NCBI GenBank assembly: GCA_036971475.1
Contig: JBAIZL010000003.1
Coordinates: forward strand, 106,008,443 to 106,072,442
Length of the DNA stretch: 64,000 nt
DNA from: Prosapia bicincta
Lineage: Eukaryota; Arthropoda; Insecta; Hemiptera; Cercopidae
Reading direction: 5' to 3'
In this document: positions 1 to 11,751 of the stretch, piece by piece
Layout: each line of letters opens with the position of its first letter
Numbering within the stretch: the first letter of the stretch is position 1
Program-made: the position numbers and the translations under genes
Notes under the pieces: generated by a model
The model's database searches: none
What the model saw: the letters and a program-made list of their open reading frames with translations, nothing else
Told to the model about the DNA's origin: nothing

Positions 1-307
1 AATAATCGACATTTATACTACCATCATAAAATTATATAAACGGGTAATTGTTCCGTCTTCTTTCGAAGTTACTACATAGGGTTATTTAATACTTCACAAT
101 TTAATATTTAATATCAAGTAGTTTCAGAAACAATATTGCAGTTCTATAATATTAAAACGATAAAGTATAATTCAATAATTACTAGCGAGTACAATACTCA
201 TTCACCAACCCATCATTATCATCAAGTATATTCATAGCACTATAATAATAAATCCAAACTATAACTATAAGCCTTATAATTTTGGTAAATATACTCAATA
301 ATAATTA
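1..307. other. AT-rich intergenic, nothing recognised
   Basis: No coding signal, repeat family or structured motif recognised in this stretch. Confidence 0.5.
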
Positions 308-403
308 AGAGTACTCGGCATTAGAGCATGGAAACAGAAAGCTAAGGATAGAAGTACATGGCCAGACATTGTTAAGGAAGCCAAGGCCCACCCCGGGCTG
401 TAG
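308..403 (+). pseudogene. 3' end of a LINE reverse transcriptase ORF
   Basis: A 31-codon open stretch ends in TAG. Near its C-terminus it reads [14 protein letters not shown], preceded by a W..KA.DR segment. This is the usual C-terminal tail of a group of non-LTR retrotransposon polyproteins; recognition is by pattern, not by search. The stop is followed at once by a short TAG/AGT triplet run, as in LINEs that end in a microsatellite tail. No upstream reverse transcriptase is present, so it is a strongly 5'-truncated, dead copy. A second decayed copy of the same tail lies at 16518-16625 on the opposite strand. Confidence 0.6.
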
Positions 404-436
404 CGCTACGTAGTAGTAGTCGTAGTAGTAATAATT
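404..436 (+). repeat. TAG/AGT triplet tail of the LINE fragment
   Basis: Short imperfect TAG/AGT repeat directly after the LINE stop codon. It fits the 3' tail left by target-primed reverse transcription for LINEs that end in simple repeats rather than poly(A). Confidence 0.5.
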
Positions 437-1630
437 ACGAAATCCTAATATAGTCATCTTCACTCCTGTTAGGAGTATTTGTATAAAGTGGTCAGCCTTT
501 CCTAGCATTAAAATATTTGTCTTTCTTGACGTGTTTCGGAATAACTCCATTCTCACAACCTTAATATTGCTCATATTTATACTAATCACTTTAAATGAAT
601 AATAAAGTTTTGAGAATAGAATTTTTCCGAAAGGCGTCTACAGATTACTATTTTAAAGTTAGAAAAAGCACGCAAATATCTTATATAATTTTGGCTTTAT
701 AAATGTTAGGTGTATAAATAATTAGATATTGGAGTTGGCGTTTTTTATGTTAAGCACATAGATTTTGTAATTTTTTTTTTTAATTGAACACTAAATAACA
801 AAGATAAAATAGAAGTGCAGGTTTTTCCTTGGGTGGCGTATTACGGTAGCAAACTCGTCATAAATATCAAACGTAGTTGAAGATACGGGTGGAATATAGA
901 AATACAGACGAAGAACGCAGAGGGGAAAATACCTTGGAGGAAATCAAAGCATGTGTACATAAACAACGAAATAAAAAGCTGTTCAATGAAATTCGAGTTC
1001 AGATTAAACCGAGAGTTGGGAAAATAAAGAATACTGTGAACTGAATAAGTAATGTTTAAGGGCGAGCAAGGAGTTGTAAATGAGGAGGGATAGAGTGAAT
1101 TGCACTGGCACAACCATCTCTGTGACGCAGTATAACCAAAGCATTGCGCACCTTGCCAGTATAAACTCGAATACCTCCCGTTGTATTTTACGAGTTCCCA
1201 CCCTTACGTTACTGTTCATATAGCTTTATGCAAGATATAACTCCATAACTTGAAATTCATGAAGCGCGCTTAAGGGGGGTCGAGTAAAATATTAATGACT
1301 CTAGAAGATTAGCGAATTGTATGTTGTAGCCTGGAGGTATTTGCCCATCTTGCAAATTGACGAGTAGAGTCGACATAAAGGGCCCTATTGGCAGCCTGCG
1401 GCCTGGAGTCAAGAGCCTTCCTTATTCATGCCTTTACCGTAAACTAAATCCAAACACATATTCCCTCCTTTCATTCGTCCGCTTTCACAGTTAATGAATA
1501 AGCCTAAGCATGTAGCGATATGCATCGCGTGTGATACATCGCCGTGCTCGTTGAAAGCCCTGACGTCATTGAAATTCTACAGCAGCGGTGATACGTTTAT
1601 ATACAGGATTTGTTTGCTCGTGCAAGACAT
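437..1630. other. Unannotated low-repeat segment
   Basis: No gene found. Small open frames on the minus strand (841-1219) have no recognisable domains. The part around 1380-1600 is less AT-rich than its surroundings and contains a perfect TGACGTCA palindrome at 1561-1568 (CRE-like), but nothing else supports a promoter. Confidence 0.4.
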
Positions 1631-1668
1631 TTTATAATTTTCATTAAACTTTATAATTTTCATTAAAC
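1631..1668. repeat. 19-bp direct duplication
   Basis: TTTATAATTTTCATTAAAC occurs twice in perfect tandem, a local slippage-type duplication. Confidence 0.8.
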
Positions 1669-1739
1669 TTACATTTCATCTGTTTCCATACTAATCACTT
1701 TTAAATTAATGAAATGACTGTTTACAGTTCCTACTATTA

Positions 1740-2130
1740 GTTCAAGGTTTCCTTGTATACATATTTTTAAATTTCTAATCCCTAATAAAATAATTTTTCT
1801 TCATCCATTCTTTAAACCTTTAGTGGATGACAATTTATGTTAGTAAAGTGTTTTGAAATATTATTTCATTAATTAAATTTAAATAATTCATTTTAGTTTT
1901 TCCTGAGCGAAAACTGTTCAGAAAATGCGCAAGATATGCAATATAGTTATTTAGTCAACTTTGGCTTAAAATAAGTGATTACGTATGATCATAAAACATC
2001 TGATTTAAGTTATAGGTTATGTGGTAGAACAGCTGTTTAAACACTTAGGTTTTGTTATTTTAGTAATATTAACGGAAGTTATGTAATAAAAAGTATCTAA
2101 AACAAATGTTTTCTATGTTGGCTTAAGTAG
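1740..2130 (+). mobile_element. Dispersed repeat rpt-S, copy 1
   Basis: First of at least ten partly diverged copies of a roughly 0.4-kb repeat in this window. Diagnostic blocks in order: a 'catccact...agtggatgac' inverted pair, 'aagatatgcaatatag', 'gttataggttatgtggtagaacagctg', and a terminal 'taagtaggaa' block. It has no coding capacity. Other forward copies start near 14105, 15890, 40785, 45205, 55030 and 61300. Reverse copies lie at 29225, 46150 and 62330. Class is uncertain: it could be a MITE or a SINE-like non-autonomous element. Confidence 0.7.
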
Positions 2131-2328
2131 GAAATGAGTATGAAATCAGAATTGTTTATATTACTAGTTTCGATTTAGTCAAATTTTATATTAGATATTT
2201 AAGAAATAAAAATGAGCAAAACCTATTTGCAAACATGATTTGGTAACTGTAAAGAATTATCAATAAGAAATAAATTGTTGGGCTTTTATCAATAGAGTTT
2301 GTGAAATACAAAGTTTCACGAATGAGGT

Positions 2329-2350
2329 ATATATATATATATATATATAT
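2329..2350. repeat. (TA)n tract
   Basis: Pure TA dinucleotide run a short distance left of the 2386-2682 palindrome. Confidence 0.9.
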
Positions 2351-2385
2351 TGTAAAACTTAGATGAATTATTTTTTCTTGTTGAA

Positions 2386-2682
2386 TATGTATGGTGAAAT
2401 AAAATAATTTTCATAAACAAGAATATATGAGTATTACTTCATTTTATTGTGGATTAAAGCTTTTCGCTAATTTACATTATTAGCATTTTCAAAATTTATA
2501 AATCACTGTCCAGTTATGTGACTAGAGTAAGATCATCTTACTCTAGTCACATAACTGGACAGTGATTTATAAATTTTGAAAATGCTAATAATGTAACTTA
2601 GCGAAAAGATTCAATCAACAAAAAAATGAAGTAATAATCGTATATTCTTCTTTATGAAAATTATTTTATTTCACCATATATA
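2386..2682. repeat. Near-perfect 300-bp palindrome (PLE-like unit)
   Basis: Inverted repeat with arms of about 148 bp and a single unpaired centre base at 2534; only scattered mismatches. Both arms carry decayed hammerhead-like cores: GCUAA...UUAGC followed by GAAAAG, with the conserved CUGANGA reduced to UUGAAAA. The outer parts contain 'cataaacaagaatat', which resembles the ends of the Penelope-like units elsewhere in the window. No coding sequence. Confidence 0.75.
2576..2612 (+). ncRNA. Decayed hammerhead-like motif
   Basis: Right arm of the palindrome. Stem II GCUAA/UUAGC and GAAAAG are kept, but the CUGANGA core is replaced by UUGAAAA, so self-cleavage is not expected. The mirror copy lies on the minus strand near 2456-2492. 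Confidence 0.35.
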
Positions 2683-2701
2683 TATACATACAATTAAACG
2701 A

Positions 2702-2993
2702 CATTTCATAAACAAGAATTTTTATATTATTTTTCTTAATTCATTGAAGCTTTTTGCTGATTGGCAGTATCAGCATTTTCAAAATTTTCAAAGTACCTTA
2801 TAGTTCTATGACTACATCTGGACTCTTCCAGACGTAGATCCATCTCGTCTTGGACGACGAGATCCATCTCTTCATCTTGAGTCGAGATATAGTCATAGAA
2901 CTATAAGGTACTTTGAAAATTTTGAAAATGCTGATACTGCCAATCAGCAAAAAGCTTCAATGTATTAAAAAAAAAATCTTGTTTATGAAATTG
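2702..2993. repeat. Second inverted repeat with 100-bp arms
   Basis: Arms of about 100-115 bp around a roughly 75-bp centre (about 2818-2892). Same architecture as the palindrome to its left but different sequence. Each arm carries a hammerhead relic (minus near 2747-2786, plus 2923-2962) with stem II GCUGA/UCAGC, but AAAA in place of GAAA and UUGAAAA in place of CUGANGA. Confidence 0.7.
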
Positions 2994-3027
2994 TTCTTTA
3001 TTTGTGTATATATAGAGCAAGAAAAAT

Positions 3028-3050
3028 AAATTCATCCAAATATCACTATA

Positions 3051-3118
<68 letters not shown>

Positions 3119-3138
3119 TTCGGATGAATTTATTTTAT
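3028..3138. repeat. Inverted repeat around a (TA)n core
   Basis: About 29-bp arms ('aaataaattcatccaaatat' and its complement) flank a pure TA run at about 3055-3112. The arms are the outer ends of a PLE-like unit. Confidence 0.75.
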
Positions 3139-3177
3139 ATAATATTTCAAACACAGGAAATTTTTAATTTATTTATT

Positions 3178-3224
3178 ATTCAAAGCTTTTCGCCAGTAAA
3201 ATTAGTATTAGCATATTCAGGAAA
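3178..3224 (-). ncRNA. Hammerhead ribozyme-like motif, family 2 (mutated core)
   Basis: Read on the minus strand: core CUGAAUA (G8 changed to U), an extra U, stem II GCUAA against UGGC, GAAA, then palindromic AAGCUU and H17 U, with GAAU after the predicted cleavage site. The G8 change should abolish activity. It is the inverted partner of the motif at 3267-3313. Confidence 0.5.
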
Positions 3225-3266
3225 ACAATGAAATATATAAACAGATATAAAACATAACTCATTGTT

Positions 3267-3313
3267 TGTCCTGAAGATGCTAAAACGTATTTTATTGGCG
3301 AAAAGCTTTGAAT
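3267..3313 (+). ncRNA. Hammerhead ribozyme-like motif, family 2
   Basis: CUGAAGA core (N7 = A), extra U, stem II GCUAA/UUGGC (5 pairs, one G-U), GAAA, palindromic stem III AAGCUU, H17 = U. Stem II differs fully in sequence from family 1 (GUUGG/CCAAC) yet still pairs. Stem I is weak: only two pairs next to the core. Together with the minus-strand copy at 3178-3224 it forms an outward-reading inverted pair spanning about 3139-3360. Confidence 0.6.
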
Positions 3314-3415
3314 AATATATATACATAAAAACTATTTTTGTATTTGAAATATTTATTCATTACATATATCAGAAGAAAACGTATCACCATATATATACAT
3401 ACAAACACACATATT

Positions 3416-3418
<3 letters not shown>

Positions 3419-3466
<48 letters not shown>
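3419..3466. repeat. (TA)n tract
   Basis: Pure TA run just right of the family 2 PLE-like unit. Short TA-encoded open frames here are artefacts. Confidence 0.9.
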
Positions 3467-3478
<12 letters not shown>

Positions 3479-3539
3479 ACAATTCGTATATGGATCGATC
3501 GTATATACGAAGCATTTACGTTGGTACGCCAAGCATAAA

Positions 3540-5230
3540 GACAAGTGGAAAGGTTTATTCTTTTTTTTTGTGCATAAGTGATTTTTAAAATATATTCCCA
3601 CCAATCGGATGTACTTCAGTGAACCTATTTATAAGCATAGAAAGTGTATTAAAAGATCAATCATACAATATATTCATACATTTGAGAAATTAACACTTCT
3701 CTCAAAGTCTACGTTAAGACCTTGTTTTGACCTAAAAGAATTTTCCAAAAAGAGGGGCAAATGGGGACAATCTCTTTTGTTAAAACGAAAACATGAAATT
3801 GAATATCTCAACCTATAACCGTTTTGTATTTGTTAGGAAAACACCAGTAAAAAAGTTGGTGGAAGTGAATCATTTAACAATAATGAGTGACATAGATTAA
3901 CCAAAAGATGTTTATGATGCAAGACATATCGAAACGTAATAATAAAGATGCGAAGGTTTACATAAAGTTCTTACAGCAGTGTCGCATGTTTGACGTTTTC
4001 CGAGAGCTGTGTTTAAGTCCGTAACAAGACTAGAAATGAAAAAGTTCTTCAAAAAATATTCCAAAAACTATAATTAGTTCATAATAGTATGCAATCATTA
4101 ATATATTAGATGAGCGAGGGTAGTTATCGTTTCGGAAATAGAAGAAATACTTTCCTTTTGAATTGAAGCAATGTCAACATTCTATGTATCTGCCTGGTTG
4201 TATAATAAAATCTTGAATGTCACAATTATCTGATGTTCTTAGCTATTTTGCATAATTTTTTATGACGCTTTTCGCAAAGCCTCCACCAATCAAAGAAACT
4301 TCAAACATATCTATAAACGTCAATGTTACCAAAGAATAAGGGGGTTTGCTAACTCAGGAATATATGCACAATGTGTCACCTGACAATGCCTAGGGCTATA
4401 GATATGAGGGAACAGGACTTCTGGTATTGGGCTGGCCTTCAAGAGGCCACGTAGGAGGGCATTTATTTTGGTGAGACTGATAATGTGTTTGTTCTAGAGG
4501 GCAGCGTTTATTTAATATTATAGGGACATGACTGACTGATGTAGAAACATGTTACTGTCACAAAAGGAAAGAAGAATGTTTATAACTCAGACATAGTTCT
4601 CGCGCTAACACTTACGCTAGCTACCAACATAGGTTGGATTACAATATGATGAGTACCTTACATGCTGCACACAACTTAACATTTGCCAGTGACAACCTAA
4701 AGTATGAATACAGTGGATAAAATACTTTGAATACTAGATAGAAAGACCTTAGAGTTAAGAAGGCGACTGGAACTAGGGTGCAACAATTGCAACTAACCCA
4801 ATCAATTTGAAGAATTAAATCAAAACTAAAACCGTCGCGAAGGAACTGGGTATATAGGGACCTAATGATGTATCTTAACCTAGGGTATACAGGAGTGTAG
4901 AGGAGAGAAAGAAAGGGCGTCAACTACATGTCTTATGAAGGTTTTAGGAGTACCTCAGACCATAGCCTGAAGATAAGAGGGATTCATTCGAATTACTGTC
5001 AAACCGAAAGCGCTTAGAGATTGAACTAATTGGCTTCCCAAAGGGTTTGGCTGGGAGGGAAAGAATGAATTAAACAAGGATAAGGCTTTGAAGGAGTTTC
5101 GAATGTCGATATGCAGATATAAGGGCATTGTTCTTAATTTTTTCGCTCCTGTCGGATACGACTGTTCAGGCGACAGATATAAGCGGGAATGGATACTTTA
5201 AAGATAAAGGGGTACAGTCTTTGTATGTTA
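3540..5230. other. Unannotated AT-rich segment
   Basis: No recognisable gene or known repeat. Small open frames (3609-3818, 4639-4923) have no domain signature. Confidence 0.4.
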
Positions 5231-5275
5231 TCCCTCTGAGGATGATTACTTTGTAACTGAAATGTACATAAGGGT
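5231..5275 (+). ncRNA. Hammerhead ribozyme-like motif, family 4
   Basis: CUGAGGA core (N7 = G) at 5236-5242, extra U, stem II around a UUU loop (GAUUAC/GUAACU, with one A-C mismatch and a closing G-U), GAAA, palindromic stem III AUGUACAU, H17 = A at 5270. Stem I is CCCU (5232-5235) with AGGG (5271-5274), four perfect pairs. All core positions are kept; stem II is the weak point. Another family 4 copy with a better stem II lies on the minus strand at 41262-41304. Confidence 0.6.
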
Positions 5276-5729
5276 AAAATAAAGAAAGTTTGTGGTTAAA
5301 AGGTTTTTGTGTATTTATTATTAAATTCAACCACAGTATATTCTAATAAATAGTAATGTTGGACGTTTACCAGCAGGAGAGATAGTGTTAAAAATGAATA
5401 GCGGAATTAACAGTTGAAGTACTGTTGGAGTGTTGAAACTACACGAATAGGGGAGTTATTATTGCGCTATCAACATAGATATATTTCTTAATTCCTAATT
5501 AAGGGAACACAATAATTTAAAGGGAGCAAAAGAAACTATAGGTTTATTACGTTTTTCTATTTTAATATTTTAAAATTATCTCATGAAATCAGGAAAATTT
5601 TATAATAATTTTAACATTTTTTTCATCTTGTTAAACACAAAGATGAACAATATATCCGGCAAAATGTATATAAATATATTGACAATGATTATAACATTCA
5701 TAATTTATATTCTAAAGAGATTAGTTGCA

Positions 5730-8776
<3,047 letters not shown>

Positions 8777-9944
8777 ATAACGATCTTAATAAACAAAACT
8801 GTAATACAGAACGAATAATATGAAAATTACATTTCCATCAGCAATAAAGTTATTCCCTCCAATTAACAGTTTATAAAGATGCTTGGAGGAGCCTTAATAT
8901 ATGAGACGAAGCTAATTACAAACTCGCTCCAAAAGTAGGACTTAGTTCTACGATTTTCAAGCGCCCAACCCACCGATGCTTCCCCACGCACTAATCTATC
9001 TTGCTTAAGAATTAAAAGCCCCTTTATTACTTTTCACCAAAGCATAAACTCCAAAGCTCATCATTAAAGTTCTCAAACAGGTGAAACGGTGAAGCAGTAC
9101 AGTTATTCCTTCGCTTTAGTAGATTATATTGCCCGTGCTTCTTCATACGCAGATTCATAAATCACAGATTTTGGGCTCTCCGTAACGTGTCTAAATGTTA
9201 CTGTCTACAGCATGACTCTATGAGAATAATTGTTTAAATGAAAAGACTTCAATGTTTACTGAGAACATTAAATGTTTTAAAACGGAAAACCGTTTTATTT
9301 TTCATTTAAATTTGTCTAACTGACTTTCTTTTAATTCTTTCTAGTGAAAGAAATAGTTCTTTCAATATACAACAACCTAGGACCGAAAAATAAGACCTCA
9401 TTATACTGTGAGTTGAGCAAAAATCTTTGTGTGATAACGTTTCAGCTCTAGGACAGAACATTATTAGGGAGGTTTCAAGCTACATACATTTGATTTTTTT
9501 TATAACTTTAAAATAATACAAAATTTACTACGAGAAGTATTAATTACATCGTTTTTTAAAGGAAATCTTCAGCCTCCGTTACTGAGCCATAGTTGTACAT
9601 ACACACATAGCTATACAGTTATCGGATATAGATAACGTTATTCTGCCAATTGCTAAACATTTTAAGAAAAAACAGCTGGAATAAACTGGCTACATGCTGT
9701 AACGTTGACCAAGTGGTACATAACAACTATGAAATGTTTTTAAAAGCAGTGGCTCTTGATGCAATTCGTAATTTCCTTATTTTGACTCTAAAGAGTAGAA
9801 TTTTCGTTTTAAAATTTTATTGCATTTTACGTATACAAATAAATATGTATTGTTTTTATTTTATAATGTAATTTAGTTTCATTATAACTTACGTATATTT
9901 AAGATTACTTCCACGCAAATAAATGTAACTGTAAGTAATAATCA
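8777..9944. other. Unannotated segment
   Basis: No gene, known repeat or structured element recognised. The small frame at 9650-9871 has no domain features. Confidence 0.4.
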
Positions 9945-10190
9945 AGTAGGCTTGTGAGTTGAGTATATAAATAAATTAATATCTGCGCACAAACTCACAA
10001 AACTATATGCCTCAATGCCATACGCGTTTCAATTCCTTGTGTCATCATCATCAGTGACATTTTACTAATTTACAACTACAACTGTATTTACGTAGTATTA
10101 TCAGCTTTATTGACTTGAGTAGCTTATTTATAAGTAATAATTGAACTGGCTTGTGAGTTACAGTTAAAAACAAGTAATATAAAAATCGTT
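9945..10190 (-). mobile_element. PLE-type end, family 5
   Basis: Carries a family 5 hammerhead at 10014-10061 on the minus strand. It shares stretches ('cacaaactcacaaaactata', 'actggcttgtgagtt', 'caagtcaataaa' on the reverse) with the inverted pair at 10741-11090. No coding sequence. Element class is inferred from the hammerhead and by analogy with the endonuclease-bearing units elsewhere in the window. Confidence 0.5.
10014..10061 (-). ncRNA. Hammerhead ribozyme-like motif, family 5
   Basis: Minus strand: stem I AAUGUCA pairs with UGGCAUU (7 pairs, one G-U). Core CUGAUGA, extra U, stem II weak (three pairs next to the core), GAAA, perfect palindromic stem III ACGCGU, H17 = A. Core and stem I are intact; stem II is imperfect. 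Confidence 0.65.
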
Positions 10191-10194
10191 TAAA

Positions 10195-10625
10195 AATGTA
10201 AGTTCCTACTTAGGCCAACAAAGAAAAATGTTTGGTAATTTCCAGTTTGTTTCTTTATTTTATTCTTGTCATTCATTTCTATCCCTAGACTGCTATTTTT
10301 TATATTGTGTGGTAACCATGGCAACCGTTTAAGGTTGTAAAATGGAGGTTTCGACAGACAACCAGGTGGAAGGAAGGAAATTCATATACATCTTTAAGAA
10401 AAACATTTCTAGGTATTGGAAAGTTTGCGCAGTGCCCAAGCGCTCTAGACTTTAAAGATGAAAATTCTCAGTTAGAATTCGGATAGACCCCCCCCCCCCA
10501 ACACTTTTGTAATTTAATTCTCCAATAAATATTTGAAAAAACTGTAACAACATTATTTGTCATCCAATAAAAGAAATTTATTTGAACCTGATTGGATATT
10601 TTGTTAACGATAGAAAATTTGTACA

Positions 10626-10650
<25 letters not shown>
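10195..10650 (+). mobile_element. rpt-S variant with tRNA-like module
   Basis: Starts with the rpt-S terminal block in reverse ('ttcctacttaggccaacaaa'). It continues with a module holding 'gtggtaaccatggcaacc' and then a tRNA-like stretch at about 10430-10490 (A-box-like 'gcgcagtgcccaagcgct', B-box-like 'agttagaattc'), and ends with 'attttgttaacgatagaaaa'. A second copy with the same order lies inverted at 39880-40310. The tRNA-like part suggests SINE ancestry. Confidence 0.5.

Positions 10651-10678
<28 letters not shown>
10628..10678. repeat. (TA)n tract
   Basis: Pure TA run between the rpt-S variant and the family 5 inverted unit. Confidence 0.9.
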
Positions 10679-10682
<4 letters not shown>

Positions 10683-10785
10683 CATATAGTTAGAAACATA
10701 GTTACATATATCAGAAACAAATGAGTTAATAGAAGAAATTTAATAAATGAATAACTGCACACAAACTACCAAATCAACATACTTT

Positions 10786-10832
10786 ATTGCCAAGCGCGTT
10801 TCAATGACTTATGCCACCATCATCAGTGACAA
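10786..10832 (-). ncRNA. Hammerhead ribozyme-like motif, family 5 (left arm)
   Basis: Minus strand: stem I UUGUCA/UGGCAA (6 pairs), core CUGAUGA, extra U, stem II GGUGG/UCAUU (5 pairs, mostly wobble), GAAA, stem III ACGCGC (last base changed from U), H17 = U. The broken A15.1-U16.1 pair probably weakens activity. Confidence 0.6.
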
Positions 10833-10987
10833 TAAAGTGTATAGTTTTGTGAGTTTGTGCGTAGTTATTAATTTATTTATAACCTCAACTTACAAGCCAG
10901 CTCAATTGCTACTTACAAATATGGTAATCAAGTCAATAGAGCTTAATCTACTGCATAAGAGGATTTGCAGTTGTAAATTTGTAATAG

Positions 10988-11039
10988 TGTCACTGATGAT
11001 GATGATGATGACGACTAACTCATTGAAACGCGTCTGATA
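10988..11039 (+). ncRNA. Hammerhead ribozyme-like motif, family 5 (right arm)
   Basis: Stem I UGUCA (10988-10992) with UGAUA (11035-11039), five pairs with one wobble. Core CUGAUGA at 10993-10999, extra U, stem II GAUGA/UCAUU (5 pairs), GAAA at 11025-11028, palindromic stem III ACGCGU at 11028-11033, H17 = C at 11034, predicted cleavage between 11034 and 11035. All conserved core residues are present. This is one of the best candidates for an active motif in the window. Confidence 0.7.
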
Positions 11040-11090
11040 ATAAGGCTTATAGTTTTGTGAGGTCATGTGCAGTTATTTATTTATTTCTAA

Positions 11091-11751
11091 ATGTAACTAG
11101 GATAATATCTATATGCAATAATCATTTAGTATAATCTGTGTACATGTTTTACTTTTTAAATCTGAAAAAACATTTTACCGTAGAATAAACCGGAATTTTA
11201 TAAATTATAAACAGCGTTTTAACACGAACAACTGGCGAACGCTCTAATGTTGTGGCCCACAAATTTCGCCAAGTATTTAAAACCGTATTAGTGGGTTTAA
11301 AAAGCATGTGATACACGGAGGGATTATTTCATCTGTAGGAACTGCCTGCTGTCATTAGGCCGGTTAAGCGTAATTACTGGAGACCCACATTTTGAATACT
11401 GATGAAACTGTTCCGGCGTTGAACAAAAATCCATCAATCACTGCCCAACCATCGCTCAAGCAAGAGAAATCAAAGCTCAAAGCATTCATTTGAATAATTG
11501 TTTAGAGTCTGAGGTATCGATAACGCACAGATCGATTAATTAAAAAGACTGTTCACTTTACTGTTAGTTATAAATTATCATCAAGAATTTTCAATTAAAA
11601 ATACTAAAACAAAATTAAAATGTTCAATTAATATTTTTCAAGCCTCAACCCAACGTCATATTATCCCTCAAGTTGCGAAATTTTGATAATATTTTTTATA
11701 TAGGAAAACAAATACAAACAAAACTATTAGGAATAAAACTATTTGATGAAG
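11091..11751. other. Low-repeat segment left of the satellite
   Basis: No coding signal. The part at about 11220-11530 is less AT-rich and not obviously repetitive. Confidence 0.35.

Larger units (their letters stand above)
10741..11090. mobile_element. Inverted PLE-type unit, family 5
   Basis: Two oppositely oriented ends share 'gcacacaaact', 'tatagttttgtgag' and the hammerhead block. The left arm reads on the minus strand and the right arm on the plus strand, so both hammerheads read outwards. There is no coding sequence between the arms. Confidence 0.55.

Noticed and set aside
1561..1568. TGACGTCA CRE-like palindrome
   Set aside because: A single 8-bp match with no promoter context; expected by chance in a long window.
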